From: Henricia sp. BOLD:AAB3569
Taxonomy: Eukaryota; Echinodermata; Asteroidea; Spinulosida; Echinasteridae
Length of the DNA stretch: 64,000 nucleotides
Direction of reading: 5' to 3'
NCBI GenBank assembly: GCA_037783545.1
Contig: JBBELK010000006.1
Span: 1,252,501-1,316,500 of the forward strand
The translations under genes were made by a program, and so were the position numbers. The notes under the pieces were generated by a model. The model was not told the DNA's origin, did no database searches, and saw only the letters and a list, made by a program, of their open reading frames with translations. This document shows positions 1 to 9,069 of this stretch, in pieces (position 1 is the first letter of the stretch; every line of letters starts with the position of its first letter).

Positions 1-1166
1 TTAGGAAACAAGATTCTTAATAGCTGTGAGAAAAGCTATAGTTTTTCTTTGAAAACACTCAGAATTGTTATTTCATGCTCCATAGTCTTTTTTCCTCTAT
101 TGGTGGCGCATGGTAAAATATGCATGTTTGCAACCTTGGGTGAGGATTTTGTCATCTACGGTAAATATTGAGTTTATTCTGTTGCCCTGGTCGCACATCC
201 TGGCACTTTTGGGGTGTGGTTGAAACCCGGAGGTAGATTTTTTTGTGACCGTGTAGTACATGCTACAACCTACCTCTGGCTTGTTATTTTAATACCACGT
301 AGCTCCGGAGCCACCGTCAACGCACCAACTACACGTTACCTTAGTAAAACAAATCTACCTCCGGGTACCTTTGGGTACCTCCAACCACCTCCGACCTCCA
401 GGTTTTATACATTTTCACACTTTTGTGACCCGGTGTCATGTGCCTTTGTATATGGGCATTGCAACGTGACTGATGTGTAAACATGGTAAACAAATTCGTT
501 CATGCTTAGATACGTGTACGTGTTGCATAGACAACGGCTTTGTTCCTTCGCTTGTCACCATGGTCACACCGTTGTTTTGACTCCAGCCCTACCGGAAATG
601 ACGTTGCGGCGACCGACAGAATACAGTAAGTACATGGAGGAAGGAAACTTTCCTCCATCATGTCCAGACCATGGTTAACATGTCATGATCCTGTCGCTGC
701 CAACCTTGTGTGTACGTTGCCGACCCATCTGGACGAGATAGAAATCCTTGTTCGCTACCAGATGTCCGCAACTCTGTCTGGAATGCATCTGCTTTGTCTG
801 AATCCATTCTTCGAATTGGAATTCAAAATGCAGCTCTTTGAAATGGATTTCCTCGGCCTCTCTGATTTCTCAACTCGGATGTTTTGCTTTACCCCTTGAG
901 ATGCTTGAACCACGTGCATGTTTTGGTCAAAGGTCATATGACCTTTCCACTACATAGCAAGGGTAAAACTGTTTTAACTTTTCTTTCAGTTCTTATTCTT
1001 TATTAGAGAAGTGTAAATATGATAAGTAAAACATTTATTTAGAAATATTGATAACATATCAAACTTCTCTTGAGAATATATGTCAAAGAACAAATAAGTG
1101 TAATTTGTTATCCATTCCAAAATCCCCTCATAAAAAAGTAGGCGCTGCTGTACTGAAAACTTTTTA
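1..1166. other. Upstream intergenic, no gene recognised
   Basis: Short open frames here have no recognisable domains. There is a weak hairpin at 224-367, whose arms share about 17 bp around CCCGGAGGTAGATTT, and a small one at 632-657 around GGAGGAAGG/CCTTCCTCC. I see nothing else. Confidence 0.4.
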
Positions 1167-1179
1167 CCAGCAGAGGGCG
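1167..1179 (+). promoter_or_regulatory. CTCF-like core motif upstream of PRDX5
   Basis: CCAGCAGAGGGCG fits the vertebrate CTCF core (CCASYAGRKGGCRS) at all 13 positions read, 55 bp upstream of the first ATG. No TATA box was found. Binding is inferred from the motif only. Confidence 0.35.
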
Positions 1180-1233
1180 TCCTAACTCCATATCGTCTGA
1201 CATGCTTTTTGCATACATGTCTGAATTTTGATC

Positions 1234-1326
1234 ATGCTGCAGAGTCAAGTGCGGACTGGATTTCGTTTTGTAACTGCCAGTTTGCGTGCATTTTCTACAT
1301 CGTCTGTTAGAAACATGCCGATCAAG
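1234..1326 (+). CDS. PRDX5: PRDX5 exon 1: mitochondrial leader and internal start
   Basis: It encodes residues 1-31, ending MPIK just before the donor GTGCCT. The ATG at 1234 is the first one downstream of stops in this frame; an in-frame ATG at 1315-1317 would give the short, leaderless form. The reading continues directly into VGDKLPSVEL of exon 2, which matches the family start after the presequence. Confidence 0.9.
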
Positions 1327-4300
1327 GTGCCTGTTCATCAGTTCATAGGCCTAGGCCTATATTTTATAATGACTTTGGGCACCAAGCAGGAGATGCACCG
1401 ATCGCGCGCACCTGTCCTAGTGCCAGCTCATGAGCTCTGCCTAGCTCCACCCACTTGACTCACCCACTGCATTCCCCATCCACCCCTGGGCCTCCAGCTG
1501 ACCCCCTCCCCCCCTCCCCCACCTCCCGGCAGTCTGTGAAAGTCGGATCTTCCGGATCTTTGTTAAAAATTGATATTTAACGAACAAAAAGTACCTAGTT
1601 TGACTTCTAAATACGCTTACATACCTTTTACCACCATGTATTGCACCAATTTGTAATCATACACCACATCGACTATCCACAAAGTGAAATTTTCGAAGAA
1701 ATAGGCGTAGGAAGTGCAGGACACTAAGAAAAAAAGAAATTGGTTTTTTTCCACGCCGGATCTTTAAAAATAAGGCCTGTACATGGCGGTAAAAGGTATG
1801 GAAGCGTATTAAGAAGTCAAACTAGGCACTTTCTGTTCATTAAATAGCCATTTTTGAAAAAGATCCGGAAGATCCGGAAGATCTGGATCCGGAGGGTCTG
1901 TTTTTCACCCACACCCCCCCTCCCCCCCTCTCCATCGTGATTAACTGCATTATTTCACTTACACTTGTGTATTGTAATTACGAGAAACATTTTTCAAATC
2001 GCAAATATCTTTGCAAATATTACGATAACTCCTACTTTTTTGTTGCATATTGTATACTTTGTTGGAAGTTAGAGGGCTTCAGAGCCATTTTCCCATCCTT
2101 TCATGGTGACTTGTGTTATTTGGACCCTCTAGCTTCTTACTAAAAACACCCAACTTAGGCCAAACAAAATAAATGGTGCGTTTACGTAACGGCTTTAAAA
2201 AAATCCAGGTAGGCCTACCGGATTTCAGTTCATGCATATTGCGTGTCGTTTTGCAATGTTTGAAACTCACTATTAACACTATTAACAGCTTCAAGTGTAG
2301 AAAACGTTATGTTCGTTGGAAATTATTGCAAATAGTGCTCATTTAAAATTATCAACTTGAAAATCGGCAATAAAAAGTTTAAGGTCGGCAATTTAGCCTC
2401 AAAAATTCCAGGTCAGTCAGGTTTAATACAGTAAACACACCATTTATTTTGTTTGGCCTTAGGCATGCCAAGTGAATTATGCAACAAAGTATGTGACAAA
2501 ATGTACAACATCGCAAATATTTGCAAACATATTTGCAATGAAATGTCTGACATCGTAAATATTTGCAAAAATATTTGCCGTGTCCCTTATATGCCACCAT
2601 ACTTGTGAGATGTAGTATTACATATAATGATATGACTTAAGGGGCGTTCACAATATTGTGGAAAAATGGCTTTGCGAGCGCCAGTTTCATAGGTTTGTAC
2701 AGCAGCTGGTTTTCTGCTTGTGCGCGTGCAAAAAGTTTTTAGCTTGGTCAAAATTCAAATTTATTGAACTTTGATCGCGGTGCACTGACCTTTTTAACGC
2801 GCAGCCAATGAGGTATGACAGAAGTCTCAAGTTACCGGAGTGGAATTTTCTATTCTCTATTGGGAGCTCATGCAACAATTCTGTAAGCGCAGCGCACAAG
2901 CGTGATATTTCCGCGATAGTGTGAACGCCCAACACAGTGCGACTGTGGCAGCTACTTTCTGCATATCGTATCCGAGCTGGCCTAACTATTGCTGTGGTAG
3001 TCTTAAAGGCAGTATACATCATTGGTAATCTCGAAAATCAGAAATGTTCACAGATTTACACCCAACTTACACAATATGAACATGATGACTGTAGAAAACT
3101 TCCCCCTTAAATGGTTTTGTCTGAAGTGCTATAGTCTTTGAGAAATGAGTAAAACAATTAGTTTTCGTCTCATGAGACAAAAATTCAATTCGCCCCAAAA
3201 CCATTTCGCCCAAGTGCCATTTCGCCCCAAACTACTTCGTCCAAACACTACATCGCCCAAATGCCACTTCGCCCCAAAACCACTTCGTGCACAGGCCGTG
3301 GTTCAGGGCGAAATGGTTCAGGGCGAAGTGGTTTTGAGGCGAAATGACTGCAAACCCTTTTTTGACTGTTTTCTCAAAAGTTAGACGAAGTACGGAGCTG
3401 GTTTTTGCTCAGGTTGGTTTTAATTATGCATATCTTCAATCACACAGGGGGGTAAAACTATTTGTAACAGTTTACTAATCATGTATACTATCTTTAACTA
3501 ATATCGTTGGGAAAGCCTTTATAAATTATAATAATATTAAAGTTTGGACCAGTGGTCTATAGTTGGGACATAACAATTGCACCAGGAAATAAACAGTGCC
3601 AGGTTTTTTTTGTTAACATCCTAAGTGTACGTCACTATGTGAATACCTGTATGATCATGTCTCTTCTTTGTAAAATTCTTGAAATGTAGGTAGGAGACAA
3701 GCTCCCCAGCGTAGAGCTGATGGAGAATACCCCGGCAGACAAAGTCAACATTGCTGATCTGGTAAAAGACAAGAAGGCCATCGTGTTTGCTGTTCCAGGA
3801 GCATTTACACCAGGATGCTCTAAGGTATCTATGATCATGAGCTGCTAACTTTCTTGGATTTTAGAACCTCAATACATCATTTGCAGTGACCCAAATTTTT
3901 TACTTGACGAGTTGCCAAAAAAAAAAAAAAACTAAAAGTGTTGAAAGCAACATTGGTAACAAACGCCACATGATCTTTTTTCTTGTAAAATAGTACCTTT
4001 GTGGGTGAAATTGTCGAATTTGTTACCATTCATTCAACACAAAAACCATGCATGGATTTTTCAGGTTTTCTGAAGTATTACTGCATCTATGTGGCTGACA
4101 TTTCTACAAGGCATTTTATCAACATAATTCCTTTGTTATGTAGAGTTCCTGCTTTAAAAGTTTTCCAATCATGTACGTAATGATCTATCTTAAAGGCACA
4201 GGCTCGTCAGCAATGCGCGCGCGCCAAATTCGTGCCACGAAATACACAGCTCCATAGTAACGGCATGGAGTTGCGTATTTCGTGGCCCGAAATTGGCGCG

Positions 4301-7300
4301 AGCGCATTGCTGACGAGCCTGTGCCTTTAAAATAAATCAATTGTTTTTTAAAACATTGTTTTTATTGGCTTTCCGTTGGACAGACACACCTGCCAGGGTA
4401 CGTGGCTGACTTTGACAAGATCAAAGCTAAGGGAGTTGACTTGGTGGTGTGTGTAGCAGTCAATGATCCCTTCGTAATGGCAGCTTGGGGTGAGGCTAAA
4501 CAAACTACTGGCAAGGTAAAAACAACCAACTTGGGGCATTTGAAGAGTCTGAACTACAAAGCTGTTAAATAATTTATGACTTGGTTTCTTAGAAGATACT
4601 CTGCAGATGATTGGGCTGATCAAGCAAAGAAATCCCTCCTAAATGTATATATATTTTGGGGTACCGTGGCCAAGTGGTTTGGGTCATTGACTCGCAATCA
4701 TGGGTGAAAACTTGGGGTTGCGGGTTTAAATCCGGCTGCGGTACCTGTGCCCTTGGGCAAAGCACTTAACCACACTTGCTCAATCCTTCAGAAGGGATGA
4801 AAAGCCCTTAGTCCAGTGTATTAGGTAATGGTAACGCACTCTAAAGATCTCAGAGCATTCTTTCGTAAAGAGCAAGGGGATATTTCCCGGTGTCTCTGGC
4901 CATTTCTAATTCGAATTCTTCATGGGTTTCCTTACGCTTGCGAGTGACAGTGCAGTGAGCACTATTGAGGAATACTTGGTATGAATACCAGAAAGAAATA
5001 ATAAAAATAATATACAGAGCAACAAAAGAAGAAAAAATGTTCAGTTTAATCGAAATTTCTTTTGTAATTAAGTTGAAATCGAAATATTCACATAACAGTT
5101 TCATTATGCATGACGGCATAAAGCTTCTGTATGCTGAAAATTTCCGCTTTCAGATGAACTGCTTTTTTTTCTATAAAAAAGTGGAGAAACTTTTGCATTT
5201 CTTAGCCGAACGGTTTAGGTCACCGACTCGCAAAATACAGTTGAAAACATCCTCAGGTTGTGGGTTTGAAACCACTTGAGGTACTTGCGCCCTCGAGCAA
5301 GGTGCTTAACCCTGATTTCTCCATCCTTTGGATGGTCTAGTGTGTTGTTTAATGCACTTAAAAGATTCCAGACCACTCATTCGGATTTATAAAGGGATTT
5401 TCACAGTGTGAAAAGGGATTTATATGGTGTCTCTGGCTTGGCTGCCAATATATCTCGATCGGATGTTTAGGCAGTTCCTAATAGTTGTAAAGCACATTGA
5501 GTTGTCAGTAGACATAGAATGCGATATATATGAACTCACTATTATCAACTTATATTACATGTACATGTATCTTTACAGATTCGTATGCTGGCAGATACCT
5601 TGGGTGAATTTACAAAGGTACAGTTGTGTGAATTTTAACACATTTTTAAATAATAATAATAACAATGTCATGTTTAAAAACATCAAAATGCTCAAAATCT
5701 TTAAAAATCTTTCGGAATCAATTAAAAAACTTAAGATTGATAAGTAAAAAATTTACTGTCCACTCAACAATTATTAACCACTTCGCGGCGGCTAGGGAGA
5801 CTGCACTTGCAGTTTTTGGTTATGCAGTATACATGTATGTCTCTGAGGCTGGAGACTTGATGACTAGTTTTTATTTCAAGTCGTAAATCAATCTTATTAC
5901 CCAAGTCCAGTCACAGAAAGTTATTTTCTCCAGAGTCAAGTCACAGGTCAATAACCAAAAACTTACTTGACCCCAGGCCAACAAGATAAGAGACCAGCTC
6001 TGCCCTGGTCTAATTCATGGGCTAATTCTGTATAACTGCCCCCAAGACACTCGCACTTTAATAGAAGTGCATATGCAGTTCCCCATAGCGAAGTGGTTAA
6101 TTATAATTTGTACCTTCTAACACACAAAATGTTTCCCTAATTTGATGGACCTCAATTCAAGTGATAAGCTGTTCCACAGTTGCGGTGCCATAACTTGGAA
6201 GGCTCTGTCCCCATATTGCCTTGTTGTTCACTTACTGTGTACCTTAAAAGAAAATGAGGTCAACCTAATTTTTTGGGTATTCATTGTTTTGCAATGCTGA
6301 TGTCTGGCACACGTTTGTTCTGAATAAACATATGTGTGGTACATGGACCTTGCTACATACTTGGCTTAAATGTATATCCTTTAAACATTAACTGTAAAAT
6401 CTTCATCAGGATCTTGATATTGAACCTTTTGCAGGCTGTTGATATGGAGCTTGATGCAACAGCATTTCTTGGGAATACACGCTCTAAACGGTGAGTTTTA
6501 GTCACTATCCACATTATGCCATGGACTATTTTTGTTTTTTACTGTGCCTTATTTATTTCTTGAGGTGAAATCGGAAAGAATTGCGAAGTTGATCATGGCT
6601 TCAGAGCTTGTGTGCAAAACATATGAGACAGACTAAACAATGTGTTTCCTCACAAAATCTTAAATTTTTCCCACTCAAAATTTTGGTTTTTGTCCATCAA
6701 ATTCTGCACATTCCAATGCTAGATGAGCCATGTTAAAGAAAAACAATTTCTAATCAACTTCCTAACTCTTAGCGTTAAATCGTCAGTATATTTTCAATTA
6801 ATCAAAAAGCTACAAACATTCCACACCAGCACTGGCAAATTTCAAAATAGCACTGACAGCTTATTTTAGATGCTGAGCCAAATACGTCAAATGCCTTTAC
6901 ATTCATAAATTTTATCACAAAAGAAAGCACAGACACCGTTAGTTTCGTCGACAATTTGAAATTCCTCTATAGGTAGGTAAGTCGTTTTACCGTTAAGCCG
7001 GTACTCGTCCCCGGTTTCCGTGGCATGGAGTGACTAGGACCAATGCTACGTGTACATGTACTGATCCTCCTGGATGGGATGCCAGTCCATCGCAGGTCTA
7101 CCCCCGTATTTGCTGGTCCCCATTTATACACCTGGGTGAAGAGAGACAACGCGGAGTGAAGTGTCTTGTCCAAGGACACAACGTGGTGCAATGGCCAGGT
7201 TTCGAACCATGGACCTCTCGACCGAAAGTCCGACACGCTATTCACCAGACCACCACGTCTCCGAAATTCCTCTATACATGCAGCTTTTTAAAAACGGTTC

Positions 7301-7464
7301 TGCTATTGTGTGGTGATTTTCTTTTGGTTTAATTTGGTGGGATTATTTCATTCCACAGCTATGCTTTGTTGGTTGAAAAGGGAGAAGTGACCAAAGTCCA
7401 GTTGGAACCAGATGGAACCGGTTTAACCTGCTCCCTCTCTAGTAACATCTTGTCCTTGTTGTAA
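1234..7464 (+). CDS. PRDX5: Peroxiredoxin-5, mitochondrial/peroxisomal atypical 2-Cys peroxiredoxin (six exons)
   Basis: This is the one intact host gene. Coding exons are 1234-1326, 3690-3824, 4384-4515, 5579-5617, 6435-6490 and 7359-7464, together 561 nt for 186 residues plus a TAA stop. All five introns are GT/AG; the first four are phase 0 and the last is phase 2. The family reduces hydrogen peroxide, alkyl peroxides and peroxynitrite using thioredoxin. The peroxidatic motif PGAFTPGCSKTHLPG spans exons 2 and 3 with Cys74, plus Pro67 and Thr71 of the PxxxTxxC signature. Arg122 in the RMLAD stretch fits the conserved catalytic arginine. Resolving Cys176 lies in GTGLTCSLSSNIL, 102 residues after Cys74 (104 in human). 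Residues 1-27 are rich in Arg, Ser and hydrophobics with no acids, as in a mitochondrial presequence; Met28 matches the start of the mature vertebrate form. I recalled the human sequence for comparison, so exact identity is not given. No disabling change was seen. Confidence 0.97.
1544..1890. mobile_element. Foldback/MITE-like element in PRDX5 intron 1
   Basis: Arms of roughly 95-100 bp (about 1544-1640 and 1780-1885) are inverted copies of each other, both beginning GATCTTCCGGATCTTT and including CCTAGTTTGACTTCT. The spacer is about 140 bp. No clear target duplication was found. Confidence 0.7.
2158..2458. mobile_element. MITE family 1, copy 1 (TTA target duplication)
   Basis: 301 bp with inverted ends starting GGCCAAACAAAATAAATGGT, flanked by TTA on both sides. 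The 3-bp TWA-type duplication is typical of PIF/Harbinger-derived elements. It lies in PRDX5 intron 1; a second copy is at 7921-8219. Confidence 0.8.
3188..3346. repeat. TTCGCCC minisatellite with inverted halves
   Basis: Units of about 12-13 bp built on CATTTCGCCC run through the left part and appear as GGGCGAAATGG in the right part, so the array folds back on itself. It lies in PRDX5 intron 1. Confidence 0.7.
3690..3824 (+). CDS. PRDX5: PRDX5 exon 2: peroxidatic cysteine
   Basis: It encodes residues 32-76 and ends in PGAFTPGCSK with the peroxidatic Cys74. The acceptor is TAG just before 3690 and the donor is GTATCT. Both flanking introns are phase 0. Confidence 0.96.
4194..4326. mobile_element. 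TTAA-flanked palindromic MITE, copy 1
   Basis: 133 bp, almost wholly a hairpin, with ends AGGCACAGGCTCGTCAGCAA in inverted orientation and TTAA directly on both sides (4190-4193 and 4327-4330). TTAA duplications are made by piggyBac and by Kolobok transposases. It lies in PRDX5 intron 2. Confidence 0.85.
4384..4515 (+). CDS. PRDX5: PRDX5 exon 3
   Basis: It encodes residues 77-120, beginning THLPGYV, which completes the active-site loop, and running through VVCVAVNDPFV, which fits the central beta strand. Cys99 here corresponds to the third, non-catalytic cysteine of vertebrate PRDX5. The acceptor is CAG and the donor GTAAAA. Confidence 0.96.
4661..5010 (+). mobile_element. tRNA-derived SINE, copy 1
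   Basis: The tRNA-like head has an A box TGGCCAAGTGG at 4667-4677 and a B box GGTTTAAATCC at 4723-4733, with Leu/Ser-like spacing. It continues into a body shared with 54690-54925 and ends in an AATAAT-type tail. It lies in PRDX5 intron 3. Confidence 0.75.
5197..5552 (+). mobile_element. tRNA-derived SINE, diverged copy next to PRDX5 exon 4
   Basis: A diverged head has an A-box-like TAGCCGAACGGTT and B box GGTTTGAAACC, a body with TTGCGCCCTCGAGCAAGG, and a tail containing GTAAAGCACATTGAG. It ends about 30 nt before the exon 4 acceptor. Confidence 0.6.
5579..5617 (+). CDS. PRDX5: PRDX5 exon 4: 13-residue micro-exon-like exon
   Basis: This 39-nt exon encodes residues 121-133, IRMLADTLGEFTK, with the putative catalytic Arg122. 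The acceptor is TTTACAG and the donor GTACAG. A SINE tail ends about 30 nt upstream of the acceptor. Confidence 0.93.
6435..6490 (+). CDS. PRDX5: PRDX5 exon 5
   Basis: It encodes residues 134-151 and two bases of Arg152; its protein starts AVDMELDATAFLGNTRS. The acceptor is TTTTGCAG and the donor is a strong GTGAGT. It ends in phase 2, matched by the first base of exon 6. Confidence 0.93.
6972..7262 (-). mobile_element. Full-length tRNA-derived SINE with 14-bp target duplication
   Basis: Read on the minus strand, it has a tRNA-like head (TGGTCTGGTGAATAGCG, B box GGTTCGAAACC at 7198-7208), a central segment containing GATGGACTGGCATCCCATCC, a stretch shared by many metazoan SINEs, and a TACC-type tail. 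The 14-bp direct repeat GAAATTCCTCTATA flanks it perfectly at 6958-6971 and 7263-7276. It lies in PRDX5 intron 5. Confidence 0.85.
7359..7464 (+). CDS. PRDX5: PRDX5 exon 6: resolving cysteine and C terminus
   Basis: It encodes the end of Arg152 through residue 186 and the TAA at 7462-7464. It contains VQLEPDGTGLTCSLSSNIL with resolving Cys176. The chain ends Ser-Leu-Leu, where human PRDX5 ends Ser-Gln-Leu, a peroxisomal type 1 signal. Confidence 0.96.
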
Positions 7465-7920
7465 ACTACACGTTGACATTCGGAACAAGACGTTGTTTTG
7501 CTGTGAGCCAGAAACAGGTTAAAGTTTGGACAATAGGTTTATAGAAATGCTGCTTTATAGGAATGTGTCTGTTAAGGAAATCTTAATTATTATATTTGCC
7601 AAATTAACAGTGCAGGGCTCAAATTTCATTAAAAAATCTGCTAGACCACAGAGTTAGTATATAGCTTAAATCATTTACTGGACCGACGCTATTTTTACAA
7701 GGCCAAAGCCACAAGGAACGTGGATTTACTGTTCGGTAGTTTAAGAATGCACTGGACCACTGGTCTAGTACGGTAGAGAAAGCACTAGACCGAGGCTTAA
7801 ATTACTGGCCTTGGCCTACCGGTCCAGTGGGTATTTCGAGCCCTGCAGTGTAAAGAGTACTACTTTCAGATTAGTGAAAAACTGCTTTAGTGTTTGCAAG
7901 CTTGGTACAGAAGTACATAA

Positions 7921-8219
7921 GGCCAAACAAAATAAATGTTGCGTTTACGGTAACGGCCTAAACAAAATAATCCAGTTAGGTAGGTAGGAAAATAATTTTA
8001 TTTTGTTATTTTGTTTACATTTCAGTTCATGCATTTGCATTTGTTTTGCAATATTTGAAACTCAATATTAACCATGTTCATTGGAAATTATTGCAAATAG
8101 TGCTCATTCAAAATTATCAACTTGAAAATTAACAATAAAAAGTTTGAGGTCGGCAATTTGGCCTCAAAAATTCCAGGTAGGTCGGGTTACCGTAAACACA
8201 CCATTTATTTTGTTTGGCC
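7921..8219. mobile_element. MITE family 1, copy 2 (TAA target duplication)
   Basis: 299 bp, same family as 2158-2458, with GGCCAAACAAAATAAATG ends and TAA on both sides (7918-7920 and 8220-8222). Confidence 0.8.
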
Positions 8220-8222
8220 TAA

Positions 8223-8393
8223 AGGAGCTGTCCAAAGTTGTCAACACTTTCACAGGTCTACAGAACATTTTTCTGGCAGTAGCATTAAATGTCAACATTT
8301 AAGAGGGCATGTAAAGTCATATGTGGCTCTTAACGCTCCCCCTTCCCACTCTTTGTAGAACCGTGAAAATGTTGACAACTTTGGATAGCCCCT
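8223..8393. mobile_element. Hairpin MITE abutting the previous one
   Basis: Inverted ends share GTCCAAAGTTGTCAACA on the left and TGTTGACAACTTTGGAT on the right. It starts right at the TAA of the neighbouring MITE. Confidence 0.65.
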
Positions 8394-8732
8394 AAGACAA
8401 CCTCACAAAATCAGGTTCGAATCCTGTCCGGTTTTTGCAATGGATATAGAACATGCGCAGCAAGCAACCCACAGTGCTCTGCAGGGCTGCATATGTAACC
8501 TTTGCGTCGCGTGTTTCCGTCACAGAAATCTGTGCAGGTACATTAGCCTGTCCCAGCGCCCTGTAAGGCGCGCTGGGAATGAGCAGAGGAAACATTTTGT
8601 ATTCACTACATAATAAGACTTTTAATTATGATAAGTGTTGGAGGCACAATGTACAATTGTTTTGTACGAGGCCTTTATAGGTTTTATTAGTATAGGTTTA
8701 TTACAACATTTTGAATGTTTATACTGATTATC

Positions 8733-8870
8733 TAATACACCGTATCGAATAGCTGCCATCTTGTAGGGCAGTTTCTTTGTTCCTTGAGAACACATTTTGT
8801 TCTTACATGGTTGACCAATTTAAATGTCAAATTGCCCTACAAGATGGCAGCTATTTGATACGGTCTATTA
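8733..8870. mobile_element. Hairpin MITE in PRDX5 3' flank
   Basis: 138 bp with arms of about 38 bp, containing AGCTGCCATCTTGTAGGGCA on the left and its inverse on the right. Confidence 0.75.
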
Positions 8871-8936
8871 ATGCCTAGTGTATTCAGTATTATAGTCAAG
8901 TACCGCACAAATTAAGAGCTCTAACCTACCAGAATA

Positions 8937-9069
8937 GACCTGAAACATAATGACGTCACAGTTTGTTTACATACATGCTTTCCTAAGGCCCTATATGTCA
9001 TCCTGCCTGAGACTTCCCCATAGATTTGCACACATGTAAACAAACCATGACGTCATTATGTTTCAGGTC
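8937..9069. mobile_element. Hairpin MITE carrying two full CRE palindromes
   Basis: 133 bp with arms of about 36 bp, GACCTGAAACATAATGACGT and its inverse. Each arm has the cAMP-response-element palindrome TGACGTCA, at 8951-8958 and 9048-9055. Confidence 0.75.

Noticed and set aside
3145-3384. 79-residue frame in PRDX5 intron 1
   Set aside because: It is the translation of the TTCGCCC minisatellite.
8408-8430. Possible tRNA gene (GGTTCGAATCC-like B box)
   Set aside because: There is no A box at the right distance and no cloverleaf; it directly follows a MITE end.
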